DNA of 64,000 nucleotides from Devosia lacusdianchii (GTDB lineage Bacteria; Pseudomonadota; Alphaproteobacteria; Rhizobiales; Devosiaceae), in NCBI RefSeq assembly GCF_022429625.1, contig NZ_CP092483.1, positions 372,001 to 436,000 on the forward strand, given 5' to 3'. Both the position numbers and the translations under genes were made by a program. This document shows, one piece after another, positions 52,929 to 61,428 of this stretch (its first letter is position 1; each line of letters begins with the position of its first letter). Below the pieces are notes generated by a model that worked only from the letters and a program-made list of their open reading frames with translations, had not been told where the DNA came from and made no database searches.

Positions 52929-53750
52929 CTAGAGTTTGGCGTGAACGAGTTGCTGGGTGTAGGGGTGCTGTGGGTCCTGGAACACCTGGTCGGCCAGTCC
53001 CCGCTCCACCACTTCGCCATGCCGCATGACCAGTACGCGGTCGGCCATGGTGCGGATCACGCCGAGGTCGTGGCTCACCAATACCATGGTGATCTTGCGG
53101 TCGCGCTGGAGGCGCTTGAGCGTATCGAGCACCAGTGCCTGCACGCTGACATCGAGTCCCGTCGTGGGTTCGTCGAGCAGCAAGAGCGCCGGTTCGAGCG
53201 CGATGGCCTTGGCCAGTTGTACGCGCTGCTGCATGCCGCCTGACAACTCGATCGGCCGCGCGTCCATACGATCCAGCGGGAACTCAGAGGCCTCCAACGC
53301 CTCGCGCGCCTTGCCGCGCAGCACGTCAAAGCTGCGCTCGCCCGCAATCAGCAACCGCTCAGCGACATTGCCGCTGGAGCTATGCTTCATCAGCAGGCCC
53401 AGATGCGGGTTCTGGTAGACGATGCCGATGTGGCGAGCGCACAGCATGCGCCGGTCATAGCGGGCCATGTCGAACAGATTGCCATCCTCGCGGTTGGGCA
53501 GGCGCAGCCGATAGTCGCCACTATCAGGCGTGTCTTCGAGGTTCATCATGCGCAGCAGCGTCGACTTGCCTGAGCCGCTCTCACCCACAATACCCATCAC
53601 CTCGCCGGGATAGACCGTGAGATCGACATTGCGCAGGGCCGCGACATTGCCGTAGCGGCGCGACACGCCGCGCATGCTCAGCAGCGGTTGGGTGCGGGTC
53701 AGTTGCGGCTCCACCCGCTCCAGCGGCGCAGCGCTTGTGTCGATGCTCAT
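52929..53750 (-). CDS. phnK: C-P lyase system ATP-binding protein PhnK
   Basis: A 273-residue ABC ATPase close to the peptide-transport branch: Walker A GESGSGKSTLLRMM, signature LSGGMQQRVQLAKAI, Walker B LLLLDEPTTGLD, with the PhnK-typical HIGIVYQNPHLGLLMKHSSSGN. PhnK binds the PhnGHIJ core through PhnJ in E. coli. Its start overlaps phnJ by four bases. The C-terminal part lacks the cysteine motif of DppD-type transporters, as expected. Confidence 0.95.
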   Translation of the reverse strand: MSIDTSAAPLERVEPQLTRTQPLLSMRGVSRRYGNVAALRNVDLTVYPGEVMGIVGESGSGKSTLLRMMNLEDTPDSGDYRLRLPNREDGNLFDMARYDRRMLCARHIGIVYQNPHLGLLMKHSSSGNVAERLLIAGERSFDVLRGKAREALEASEFPLDRMDARPIELSGGMQQRVQLAKAIALEPALLLLDEPTTGLDVSVQALVLDTLKRLQRDRKITMVLVSHDLGVIRTMADRVLVMRHGEVVERGLADQVFQDPQHPYTQQLVHAKL

Positions 53751-54661
53751 GCCGAGAACTCCCCATTACGATACCAGGTCTGGCCGACCTCGACCGCTTC
53801 GCCCTCGGCCTTGCGGATCGCCTTGATCCCCAGATTGCTGTCGGAGACCTCGAACGCCGAACCGCCGCCCTCGATCGGGATTTCGTTCATGAAGAAGCCA
53901 CTGACGCCCGAGCGCTTGCACACCAGATGCGCGTGGTCCTCGACCAGATAGGGCCGATCCGAGAACACCAGCGGTTCCACCCGCGTAAACGGCGGCACGG
54001 CGAACAGCCTTTTCTCGCGCCCTGCCGACAGGAAGGTCAGGTGTCGCGCCATGTTGAGCTTGGGCACGTCCCAGCGCGGAATGGGCGACGGCGTCATCAC
54101 ATGCCGGCCGTTGACCAGGCTCGGATAACCCGCGCCCTGCATGATGCGTCCCTTGCGCACGATCTGCTCATAGAGCGTCAGCCACAGCTTGCCGTAATCG
54201 GCATCGGCATGCATCTGCCGCGCGATCGAGATATTGGGCTCCACCCCGCGCAAAGGCTCCGGGTTCGGCACCTGCAAGACGAGAATCTGGTCGTCCCGCA
54301 TCGTCTCTTCCGGCACCCGGTGGCGCGACTGCACAATCGAAGCGTCGAGCGTGTCCCAGGTCTCGGCAGCGCCCGAAACCCGGCTGATGAAGCGCCGGAT
54401 CGACGCCGCGTTGACGCCGTCATCGGCACCCTGGTCGATGACCTTGATCGTCGAGGCCGGATTGACCAGCGTGAGCGTCACCTGCAAGCCGCCCGTGCCC
54501 CAGCCGCGCGCCATCGGCACTTCGCGGCTGGCATAGGGCATCTGGCAGCCGGGCACGGCGATGGCCTTGAGCATCTTGCGGCGCAGCTCGCGCTTGGCCG
54601 ACGCATCGAGGAATCCGTAGCTGGTCGCCGCCCAGGGCTTGGTGAGAGTGGAAAGGCTCAT
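53747..54661 (-). CDS. phnJ: PhnJ-like C-P lyase subunit lacking the cluster and radical cysteines
   Basis: A 304-residue PhnJ homologue. In E. coli, PhnJ is the radical SAM enzyme that cleaves the C-P bond, with Gly32 as radical site, C241, C244 and C266 as [4Fe-4S] ligands and C272 as thiyl radical. Conserved here are the glycine region (AIAVPGCQMPYASREVPMARG, G38), the GWGTGGLQ, KVIDQGADD and TRHRVPEE motifs, and GREKRLFAVPPFTRVE. Where E. coli has FVCSDTDYC this protein reads FEVSDSNLG (V272, G278), and only C248 remains of the first pair (HLVCKRSG). The only cysteines are C39 and C248. It overlaps phnI and phnK by four bases each. Identity is sure; activity is doubtful or altered. Confidence 0.93.
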   Translation of the reverse strand: MSLSTLTKPWAATSYGFLDASAKRELRRKMLKAIAVPGCQMPYASREVPMARGWGTGGLQVTLTLVNPASTIKVIDQGADDGVNAASIRRFISRVSGAAETWDTLDASIVQSRHRVPEETMRDDQILVLQVPNPEPLRGVEPNISIARQMHADADYGKLWLTLYEQIVRKGRIMQGAGYPSLVNGRHVMTPSPIPRWDVPKLNMARHLTFLSAGREKRLFAVPPFTRVEPLVFSDRPYLVEDHAHLVCKRSGVSGFFMNEIPIEGGGSAFEVSDSNLGIKAIRKAEGEAVEVGQTWYRNGEFSA

Positions 54662-55743
54662 TCCGCGGGCTCCGTCTGAAGGATTTCTGCCGGTGCGGCG
54701 CTGGCGGTCGCCTGCTTGGCCTTGGCATCACGCATGGCGTCGAGCACCGACTGGAAGGTGACGTAGTGCGGCAGCTTGAAGTGGATGCAGAAGCCCGAGG
54801 CTTCGACACTTTCGGTGTGGTAGAGGTAGAATTCCTCGTGCACGGCCGAACCGACCGGCGCTTCGGCCGAGTTGAGATCGAGCGTCGCTGCGGCGATCAC
54901 CTTGACCTCGTTCCAGCCGAAGGTCGCCGCGAACCCCAGTTCGAGATAACCGCCCTTTTCCTTGGATGTGACCTCGGCCTGGCTCACCCGCACCCGACCC
55001 GCCGAGAATGATGTGCCGCGCGGATGCCGCACCACCACCTCGGCTTCGGCCAGGCGCAATTCGTTGACGGTTGGATGCGCATTGCCGTAGCCGCGCATCG
55101 CGGCATAGCCGAGGGCCAATACGCCACCTGTCTCCGCCCGCGCCAGGCTCTGCAGCCGATGCGCACGTGATGCCGGAAACAGCAGCGGCTCCCGCGTCAG
55201 GTCTGGAATGTCTTCAGCGGCAACGTCCGATTCAGTCGCTGGCGCCACCAGCCCCTGCCGCCGCTGCCAGTCCGCCAGCGCCGGCTGTCGTGCCGGGGCA
55301 GGGCGGTCAGCCGCTTCCACCTCCGGCGGGCTGAACGGCGTTCCCTCCAGCACATCGGTGGCCAGCACGCGGTGCGAATAATCGAGCGTCGGCCCGAGAA
55401 TTTGGCCGCCTGGAATGTCCTTGAACGCTGCCGAAATCCGGCGCTGGGTCAGCAGGTCCGCCTGCTGCACGGGCGCGGCAATGGCGATACGCGGCTGCGT
55501 CGTGCGCCAGGCGCGCAATACCAGCACCGCCTCCGAAAGCTCGCCGCCCGTCTGCGCCAGCGCCAGCGCCGCCAGCTCCTCGTCATAGAGCGAGGCTTCG
55601 CCCATGACCCGGTCGATCAGATAGGGCATGGATTTGCGGATCGCGGCGACGCGCTCGGCGTCGATCGCCCCCAGGTCCTGCCGGAACAGCCGTTCGGCCT
55701 GGTCGATGGCCTTTTCCCCGCCACGGGTTGCAACATAAGCCAT
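54658..55743 (-). CDS. phnI: C-P lyase core subunit PhnI
   Basis: A 361-residue PhnI, which with PhnG, PhnH and PhnL transfers phosphonate to the ribose of ATP. Family motifs: YVATRGGEKAIDQAERLF at the start, RISAAFKDIPGGQILGPTLDYSHRVLA, HRLQSLARAETGG, LALGYAAMRGYGNAHPTV, and the zinc-binding region EEFYLYHTESVEASGFCIHFKLPHY. Length is normal. It overlaps phnH by one base and phnJ by four. Confidence 0.95.
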   Translation of the reverse strand: MAYVATRGGEKAIDQAERLFRQDLGAIDAERVAAIRKSMPYLIDRVMGEASLYDEELAALALAQTGGELSEAVLVLRAWRTTQPRIAIAAPVQQADLLTQRRISAAFKDIPGGQILGPTLDYSHRVLATDVLEGTPFSPPEVEAADRPAPARQPALADWQRRQGLVAPATESDVAAEDIPDLTREPLLFPASRAHRLQSLARAETGGVLALGYAAMRGYGNAHPTVNELRLAEAEVVVRHPRGTSFSAGRVRVSQAEVTSKEKGGYLELGFAATFGWNEVKVIAAATLDLNSAEAPVGSAVHEEFYLYHTESVEASGFCIHFKLPHYVTFQSVLDAMRDAKAKQATASAAPAEILQTEPAE

Positions 55744-56279
55744 CAGAGCACCTCCACCATGGTCGAGCGAGGGATGCCGATGACCGCATCGTCATCGACC
55801 AGCAACAGGTCGAACCCCTCGGGATAGGCGCAAAGCTGCGCCCGCAAAGCCCAGAATTCCGGTGGCAGGCTCAGTGACACCTCCCGCGCCCGCTCGACGC
55901 CCGGTCCAGTCAGCCGCAACCAATACTCGCCGTCATGCCGCGTCCGCATCGCCAGCGTCGCGCCATCATCGGGATAGAGCGCGCTGCCGCAGCGCAGGGC
56001 TTCGAGCCACGCCGTTCCGCCCAGCGTGTCCACAAACACATGGTCGGCTTCCTCAACCTGGCGCGTCACCCGCGCCCCGGTTTGCGCGACCCGAGCCATG
56101 AGGTCAGCGCTATCGGCGAAAACGGTGCATTCGAGATCGATCAGCGCTTCGATAATGCCGCCGAGTCCGGCCTCGGGCAGCGCCCGGACTTCACCCGGCC
56201 GCGCCATGGACCACATCAGCGCTTCGAACGTGGCGTTGGATCGGGCTTCGGCCCGATCGGGGGCTGCAACCGTCAACAT
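55743..56279 (-). CDS. phnH: C-P lyase core subunit PhnH
   Basis: A 178-residue PhnH with the conserved start ATFEALMWSMARPGEVRALP, the central GTAWLEALRCGSALYPDDGATLA, WLRLTGPGVERAREVSLS, and the end IGIPRSTMVEV. PhnH is a structural core subunit that contacts PhnJ and PhnG. Start and stop overlap its neighbours by one base each, indicating coupled translation. Confidence 0.94.
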   Translation of the reverse strand: MLTVAAPDRAEARSNATFEALMWSMARPGEVRALPEAGLGGIIEALIDLECTVFADSADLMARVAQTGARVTRQVEEADHVFVDTLGGTAWLEALRCGSALYPDDGATLAMRTRHDGEYWLRLTGPGVERAREVSLSLPPEFWALRAQLCAYPEGFDLLLVDDDAVIGIPRSTMVEVL

Positions 56280-56722
56280 CAGAACGTCTCCATTTCAACG
56301 CGCGTGGCCTCGACCTGCCGCATGCGCATGTCGTCCTCGGCTGTGAGGTAAGCCCGCTCGCTATCGATGAAGGTCGTGACGGCGGCGTGGGCGCCGTTGG
56401 CTGCGATGCTGAGGTCGATCACCGCCATCGCCATGGCGCGTTCAAGATCACGGCCAGTGACCATGCCGTAGCCGACATGCCCACCGCCATCAGTGATATG
56501 CGCCTCGCTGACCAGCACTTCGCCCAGGTGAAAATCGACATTCGCCACCGTGTCGCGCAGCGGCACCATCACGAGGCCTGTGCGGTTGGTCACGACTTCG
56601 ATATCGCCCAGCCCATCCAGCACTGCTTCCGCCAGTGCCTTCAGCCCATCCGGTCGGGCGCGCGCCAGCACATTCAGGATCGCGGCGTGGTCCGGCCCGC
56701 CGCCCGTGCTTTCATTGAACAT
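56279..56722 (-). CDS. phnG: C-P lyase core subunit PhnG
   Basis: A 147-residue PhnG, matching the family length of about 150. Motifs include ETGLV-like NRTGLVMVPLRDT, HLGEVLVSEAHI, GHVGYGMVTGRDLERAMAMAVIDL and the C-terminal RQVEATRVEMETF (E. coli has AARQAEVNASRVDFFTM). ATG at 56722 has AAAGGA seven bases upstream and is preferred over a longer frame from 56827 that lies inside phnF. It overlaps phnF by 11 bases. Confidence 0.93.
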   Translation of the reverse strand: MFNESTGGGPDHAAILNVLARARPDGLKALAEAVLDGLGDIEVVTNRTGLVMVPLRDTVANVDFHLGEVLVSEAHITDGGGHVGYGMVTGRDLERAMAMAVIDLSIAANGAHAAVTTFIDSERAYLTAEDDMRMRQVEATRVEMETF

Positions 56723-57479
56723 CGTCGGTCCTTTCGGTCGCCATCGCGCCCGTCGGGGCGGTTTCGAAGGTGAATTGCACGCGATCACCCGCCCAGGCCG
56801 CTTCCGAGAAGCCGATCGGCGCGCCACTCAGGTCCACGTCGGTCTTCTGCACGATCAGCACCGATTGGCCCGGCCGCATCATCAGCAGCGATGTCTCGTG
56901 CTCGGTGGCGAGGCGGGTGAAAATGGTCGTGCTTTGCCGGCGGTAGTCGGCAATGCCATAGCTGCGGTAGATTTCGGTGATCGACCCGCCGGCCTTGCGT
57001 CGTTCGGTCAGGTCGGGAAAGCGCGCCGCGTCATGATAGGACCAGCCCAGGCTGATCGGCAGCTCATTGGCAAAGCCGCGCCATGAGCGCGCCGTTACCA
57101 GCGCACCGGGCTCGAGCTTGAGCGCCGCGGCGACGCGTGTGCTGGCCGGTATCTGCATTTCCGAAAGGCTCTGTCCCGACGCCGTCAGCCCCTGCGACAG
57201 CAGGTTTTCGCGGAAGCGCGTGCGTGGCCCGATGACATAGTTCAGCAGCGGCGCGCGCTCGACGAACGTGCCCCGGCCATGCTCCACCCGCAGCTTGCCC
57301 TCGGCCACCAGCGCCGCCAGCGCCCGGCGCAGCGAATGGCGTCGCGCGCCATAGAGCAGGCACAGTTCAGGCTCGGACGGCAGCCGGGCATCGGGCGTCA
57401 GGTGCCCTGACGCGATCTCGTCGCTGATCTTGTCGCGCGTGGTCTCCCACGTCTGCCCTCGACTGCGCATTCCAACCAT
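56712..57479 (-). CDS. phnF: Phosphonate regulator PhnF (GntR/HutC type)
   Basis: A 255-residue GntR-family regulator. The winged helix (about residues 10-75) includes ARLPSEPELCLLYGARRHSLRRALAALVAEGKLRVEHGRGTFV (in parts), and a UTRA effector domain follows (GFSEAAWAGDRVQFTFE end motif). It heads the phn operon and an inverted repeat lies five bases before its start codon, suggesting autorepression. Two similar repeats precede phnC, so it likely controls both import and breakdown. Confidence 0.93.
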   Translation of the reverse strand: MVGMRSRGQTWETTRDKISDEIASGHLTPDARLPSEPELCLLYGARRHSLRRALAALVAEGKLRVEHGRGTFVERAPLLNYVIGPRTRFRENLLSQGLTASGQSLSEMQIPASTRVAAALKLEPGALVTARSWRGFANELPISLGWSYHDAARFPDLTERRKAGGSITEIYRSYGIADYRRQSTTIFTRLATEHETSLLMMRPGQSVLIVQKTDVDLSGAPIGFSEAAWAGDRVQFTFETAPTGAMATERTDDVQ

Positions 57480-57483
57480 CGCT

Positions 57484-57499
57484 ACTCATTCGGATGAGT
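57484..57499. promoter_or_regulatory. Candidate PhnF operator before phnF
   Basis: ACTCAT-TCGG-ATGAGT, a perfect inverted repeat directly upstream of phnF and between it and the divergent SbcD-like gene. Matching sites occur at 50981 and 51003. Confidence 0.65.
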
Positions 57500-57584
57500 C
57501 GGAAATAGCCCCCGGGCGTAACAGCCGTATGACGGTAAAGCCAAGGTTGCATTTGGCGCCGCTCTGAGGTCTGTGTGGGCGCAA

Positions 57585-58706
57585 ATGTTTCGCTTCGTTC
57601 ACAGCTCCGATCTCCACATCGGCAAGCGCTTCGGCAATTTGCCGGAGGACTTGCGCGGACGCCTGCGCGAGGCGCGCCACGGCGCCATCGCCCGCTTGGC
57701 CGACGCGGCGCGCAACCATGGCGCGAGCACGATCCTGCTGGCCGGCGATACCTTCGATACCGAAACGCCATCCCCCGCCATGCTGCGTCAGGCGCTGACC
57801 GAGATGGGGCACCACGCGCCCCTCAACTGGGTCCTGCTGCCGGGTAACCACGATAGCCTGCTCGCCGACCAGCTTTGGGACGCTGCGCGCGCGGCAGCCC
57901 CGCCAAACGTCGTGCTGGCGACCGAACCTGCTATCGTGACCCTCGCGCCCGGCGTTGCGCTGCTGCCCGCTCCCTGCACCACCCGCCGGCCAGGTCGCGA
58001 CCTCACGGCCTGGATGGATAGCGCCGAGACGCCATCCGGCACCTTGCGCATTGGTCTCGCCCACGGCCCGATCCAGCAATTTTCCGAAGACGCCGTCGCC
58101 TCATCGGTCATTGCGCCCAACCGCGCCGCGCTGGCCCGTCTCGACTATCTGGCACTCGGCGACTGGCACGGCCAGGTCGCGGTGAACGAGCGCACCCGCT
58201 ATAGCGGCACGCCCGAACCCGATCGCTTCAAGCATGCCAAGCCGGGGCAGGCCCTAGTGGTGAGCGTTGCTGGCCCCGGCGCTCTGCCCGATATCACGCC
58301 CGTCGATACCGCCAGCTTCGCCTGGCAAACACTCCCCCTGCCGCTTCTCTCCGACGACGGCGCCGCCGCACTCGCCGTGCTGTTGCCCGATGCGTCGCTG
58401 CGGCGGCAGACATTGCTCCGCATCGAAGCCGCCGGTCGTGTCCGCATGAGCGGTCGCGCCGCCCTCGCCGCCGCCGTCGAACAGGCGGCGCCTGATTTCG
58501 CCCACCTCGAACTCGATGCCACTGATCTCGCGACCGACTGCGAGAGCACCGACCTCGACCTAATCGATCGGGCCGGCGCTCTCCGCGACGCGGCCGATGC
58601 ATTGCTCGCCGAAAGCACGGACGTCACCCGCTCCGCCCGTGAGCGCGATATCGCCCGCGAAGCACTGGTGCGTCTCTTCACCTATGGCGAGGCCATCGCG
58701 CCATGA
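57585..58706 (+). CDS. SbcD/YhaO-like DNA repair metallophosphoesterase
   Basis: A 373-residue calcineurin-like phosphoesterase: FVHSSDLHIGKRF (first D/H pair), LLAGDTFDT, LLPGNHDSL, LRIGLAHGP and LDYLALGDWHGQV supply the bimetal ligands. It is the nuclease half of an SbcCD/Mre11-Rad50-type complex, closest in size and partner to YhaO. Start ATG at 57585 is chosen; four codons upstream another ATG is possible. It overlaps the ATPase gene by four bases. Confidence 0.9.
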   Translation: MFRFVHSSDLHIGKRFGNLPEDLRGRLREARHGAIARLADAARNHGASTILLAGDTFDTETPSPAMLRQALTEMGHHAPLNWVLLPGNHDSLLADQLWDAARAAAPPNVVLATEPAIVTLAPGVALLPAPCTTRRPGRDLTAWMDSAETPSGTLRIGLAHGPIQQFSEDAVASSVIAPNRAALARLDYLALGDWHGQVAVNERTRYSGTPEPDRFKHAKPGQALVVSVAGPGALPDITPVDTASFAWQTLPLPLLSDDGAAALAVLLPDASLRRQTLLRIEAAGRVRMSGRAALAAAVEQAAPDFAHLELDATDLATDCESTDLDLIDRAGALRDAADALLAESTDVTRSARERDIAREALVRLFTYGEAIAP

Positions 58707-61333
58707 AGCTGACGGCTCTGCGTCTGCACAATGTCAAGCGCTTCGGCGGGCAGGGCGTCGCCATCGAAGGCATTGGCGACGGCGTCAACGTGCTGAGTGC
58801 CCCCAATGAATATGGTAAGTCGACCTGCTTCGAGGCGCTGCATGCCCTGTTCTTCCAGCCGCATACCGGCACGCCCAAACCGGTGCAATTGCTGCGTCCC
58901 TATAGCGGCGGCAGCCCGTTGGTGGAGGCCGATATCGCCACCGATGCCGGGCACTATCGCCTGACCAAGCAATACTATGCTGGCAAGCGCGCCACCGTGA
59001 CCGATCTCGATACTGGCCGTCTCATCGCCCAGGCCGATGAGGCCGAAGCTTTCATCGCCGATCTCACCCGCGGTGGCAGCGCCGGGCCGGCGGGTCTGCT
59101 CTGGGTGCGCCAGGGCATTACCGGCATCGAGAGGCGCAGCAATAGCGAGGAGGAAAGCGAGACGCGGGTGCGCGAAAGCGTGCTGACCTCCGTGCAGGGC
59201 GAGGTCGAGTCGCTCACCGGCGGACGGCGCATGGCCGAGATTGCTGCGGCGTGTGAGGAGGAGCTTTTCAAGCTGGTGACGGCAACGTTGAAGCCCAAGA
59301 CCGGCGGCCGCTATGCCACGGCGCTCGGCGATCGGGACCGCCTGCTTGCCGAAGAGCAGCGTTTGGCGGCCGAAGTCACAACGCTACGCGAAGCGCTGGA
59401 CCAGCGTCGACGCACACGCGCCCGCCTCGCCGAGATCGAAAATCCTGAAGAGGAAGCCGCACGCCTCGCCGCGGTGACGGCAGCCGAGGCCGCATTCGAG
59501 GCCGCCAAATCCCACCACGAGGCGCTCAAGGCTGCCGAGGCCGAAGCGGCACTGGCACGGCACCGCCACGAGGCGGCACAGATGGCGCTGGAGGCATTCG
59601 TCGCCGCCTCGCAGCAAGCCGACATCCTCGAACAGCGCCTCGTTCCCCTGCAGCGTCATCGCGACGATGCGCTGGCCCGGCGCGAAAGCGCCGCCGCCGA
59701 CAATGACCGTGCTGCCGCCGCCATCCAGCTTGCCGAAACCGAAGAGCGCGAAAATCGTCAGCTGCTGTCGCGCCTCGAAACCGCCCTGCGCGCCCGCGAC
59801 GCGGCCGAGCAGCTCAAGCAATTGCGCTCCCGGTTGCAGCAGGCTGACCGCGCTCGCTTGCAGGTGGAGGAAGCCGAGGCGGCGCTGGCAATCCTGGCCC
59901 TGTCGGATACGGCGTTGGAGCAATTGCAGGCGCTCGACCTCGAACTCGTCCGGCTAAAGGCGGCGCAGGATGCCACCTTGCCGACCTGGCGACTGGACCC
60001 CGCGCCTAATGCCGGTGCCCAGGTCAGCCTCGACGGACGCCCCATCGAGGCGGGTCGCGACCACACATTCTCCGGGGCGGCGCGGCTCGATATTGCCGGT
60101 GTCGGGTCGCTGACCCTGCGTTCCAATCGTCCAGCGCAAGCCGGTCAGGCCATGGAACAGGTCGCCGCCAAGCACAAGGCGCTGCTGGCCTCACTGGGTG
60201 TGGAGAGTCTGGCCGCGGCACGGCAGCGGCAAGCGCTGGCGCGCGACAAGACGAGCGAACTGGATTTGGCCCGGCAGCGTCTTGCCGACCTCGCACCGCG
60301 CGGTCTCGTGCCGCTACAAGCCGAGATCGCTCGCCTGGCCGAACTCGATGCCGAGGCGCTGGAACTCAAGGGTGATCCGGAGCTGGCCCGTCAGGCGCAT
60401 GCCGTGTCCGAGCAGCAGGTGTCCGCCACCCGCAATGCCGCACGCGAAATCCAGCCCATTCTGGGCCTCGCGGTCAACGCTCTGCTCGATGCTGAGACCG
60501 CGCTGGCCGCCAACGCCGCCGAGCGCGCAAGTCTCGAGTCACAGCTCGGCCCTGCCGCCGAACGGCCGGCCCGGCAGCGGGCACTGGCGGAGGGCAACGC
60601 CGCCAGTTTGGCGGAGCACGAAAGGGCCGAGGCGCATGCCGCGTCGCTGCGCAGCGCTGGGCATGATCTGGCCGCCGCTGACACCGCTTTGCGCCGGGCT
60701 CGCTCCGTGCAGCAGGCGGCGGTGCAGGAAGTCAACCAATTGCGCATGACGCTGGCTGACCTTAACGGACACATCAATGGCCGCGCCGATGCCGCTATCG
60801 AAGAGGTCTGGCAGGAGACCGCGGGGCAATTGGCCGCCGCCCAGGCCAGCGTCGATGCCTTGGAAACCGAGATCGCCGTACTCGATCGCCTGCGACAGGC
60901 CCTGGCGACGGCGCGCTCGGCCGCCCGCGACCTCTATCTCAAGCCGGTGTTGACAGAGTTGCGGCCACTGATCGGCCTGCTATTCGACGACATCGCCATT
61001 GAGTTCGACGAGGAGACCTTGCTGCCCAACCGGGTGCGGCGCAAGGGCCAGGATGAGGATGTCGATCGGCTGAGCGGCGGCATGCGCGAACAATTGTCAG
61101 TGCTGACGCGTCTGGCCTTTGCCCGCCTGCTGGCCCGCGACGGCCGTCCGGCGCCGGTCATTCTGGACGATGCGCTGGTCTATTCCGACGACGACCGGAT
61201 CGAACGCATGTTCGATGCCCTGCATCAGCAGTCCCAGGACCAGCAGATACTGGTCTTCTCCTGCCGTCAGCGCGCCTTTGCCAGGCTGGGCGGCAATGTG
61301 CTGCACATGCAGGCGTGGATTCCTGCGGTGTAA
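58703..61333 (+). CDS. SbcC/YhaN-like SMC-type ATPase
   Basis: An 876-residue Rad50/SMC-type protein. The N-terminal Walker A is APNEYGKSTCFEALHALFF (variant of GxNxxGKS), and a long Ala/Glu/Arg-rich coiled coil spans about residues 170-740 with a break near 410-470. The C-terminal head has signature LSGGMREQLSVLTRLAFARLL and Walker B APVILDDALVYSDDDR. It is longer than nothing but the core and shorter than E. coli SbcC (about 1050). It works with the preceding phosphoesterase on DNA ends or hairpins. Confidence 0.9.
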   Translation: MKLTALRLHNVKRFGGQGVAIEGIGDGVNVLSAPNEYGKSTCFEALHALFFQPHTGTPKPVQLLRPYSGGSPLVEADIATDAGHYRLTKQYYAGKRATVTDLDTGRLIAQADEAEAFIADLTRGGSAGPAGLLWVRQGITGIERRSNSEEESETRVRESVLTSVQGEVESLTGGRRMAEIAAACEEELFKLVTATLKPKTGGRYATALGDRDRLLAEEQRLAAEVTTLREALDQRRRTRARLAEIENPEEEAARLAAVTAAEAAFEAAKSHHEALKAAEAEAALARHRHEAAQMALEAFVAASQQADILEQRLVPLQRHRDDALARRESAAADNDRAAAAIQLAETEERENRQLLSRLETALRARDAAEQLKQLRSRLQQADRARLQVEEAEAALAILALSDTALEQLQALDLELVRLKAAQDATLPTWRLDPAPNAGAQVSLDGRPIEAGRDHTFSGAARLDIAGVGSLTLRSNRPAQAGQAMEQVAAKHKALLASLGVESLAAARQRQALARDKTSELDLARQRLADLAPRGLVPLQAEIARLAELDAEALELKGDPELARQAHAVSEQQVSATRNAAREIQPILGLAVNALLDAETALAANAAERASLESQLGPAAERPARQRALAEGNAASLAEHERAEAHAASLRSAGHDLAAADTALRRARSVQQAAVQEVNQLRMTLADLNGHINGRADAAIEEVWQETAGQLAAAQASVDALETEIAVLDRLRQALATARSAARDLYLKPVLTELRPLIGLLFDDIAIEFDEETLLPNRVRRKGQDEDVDRLSGGMREQLSVLTRLAFARLLARDGRPAPVILDDALVYSDDDRIERMFDALHQQSQDQQILVFSCRQRAFARLGGNVLHMQAWIPAV

Positions 61334-61374
61334 TCGCGTCTTTCCCGATCGCCAAACGTGCTTATGCTTGCTCA

Positions 61375-61399
61375 TATTGACTAATTGGTATTAGCAATA
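61375..61399. promoter_or_regulatory. Candidate LacI-type operator
   Basis: TATTG...CAATA outer arms enclose CTAAT-TGGT-ATTAG, an almost perfect palindrome interrupted by one extra A at 61380. It lies 29 bases before the first lacI gene, consistent with autoregulation. Confidence 0.5.
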
Positions 61400-61428
61400 C
61401 TGGACGCGCCGCTCCGGAACCAGCAATT

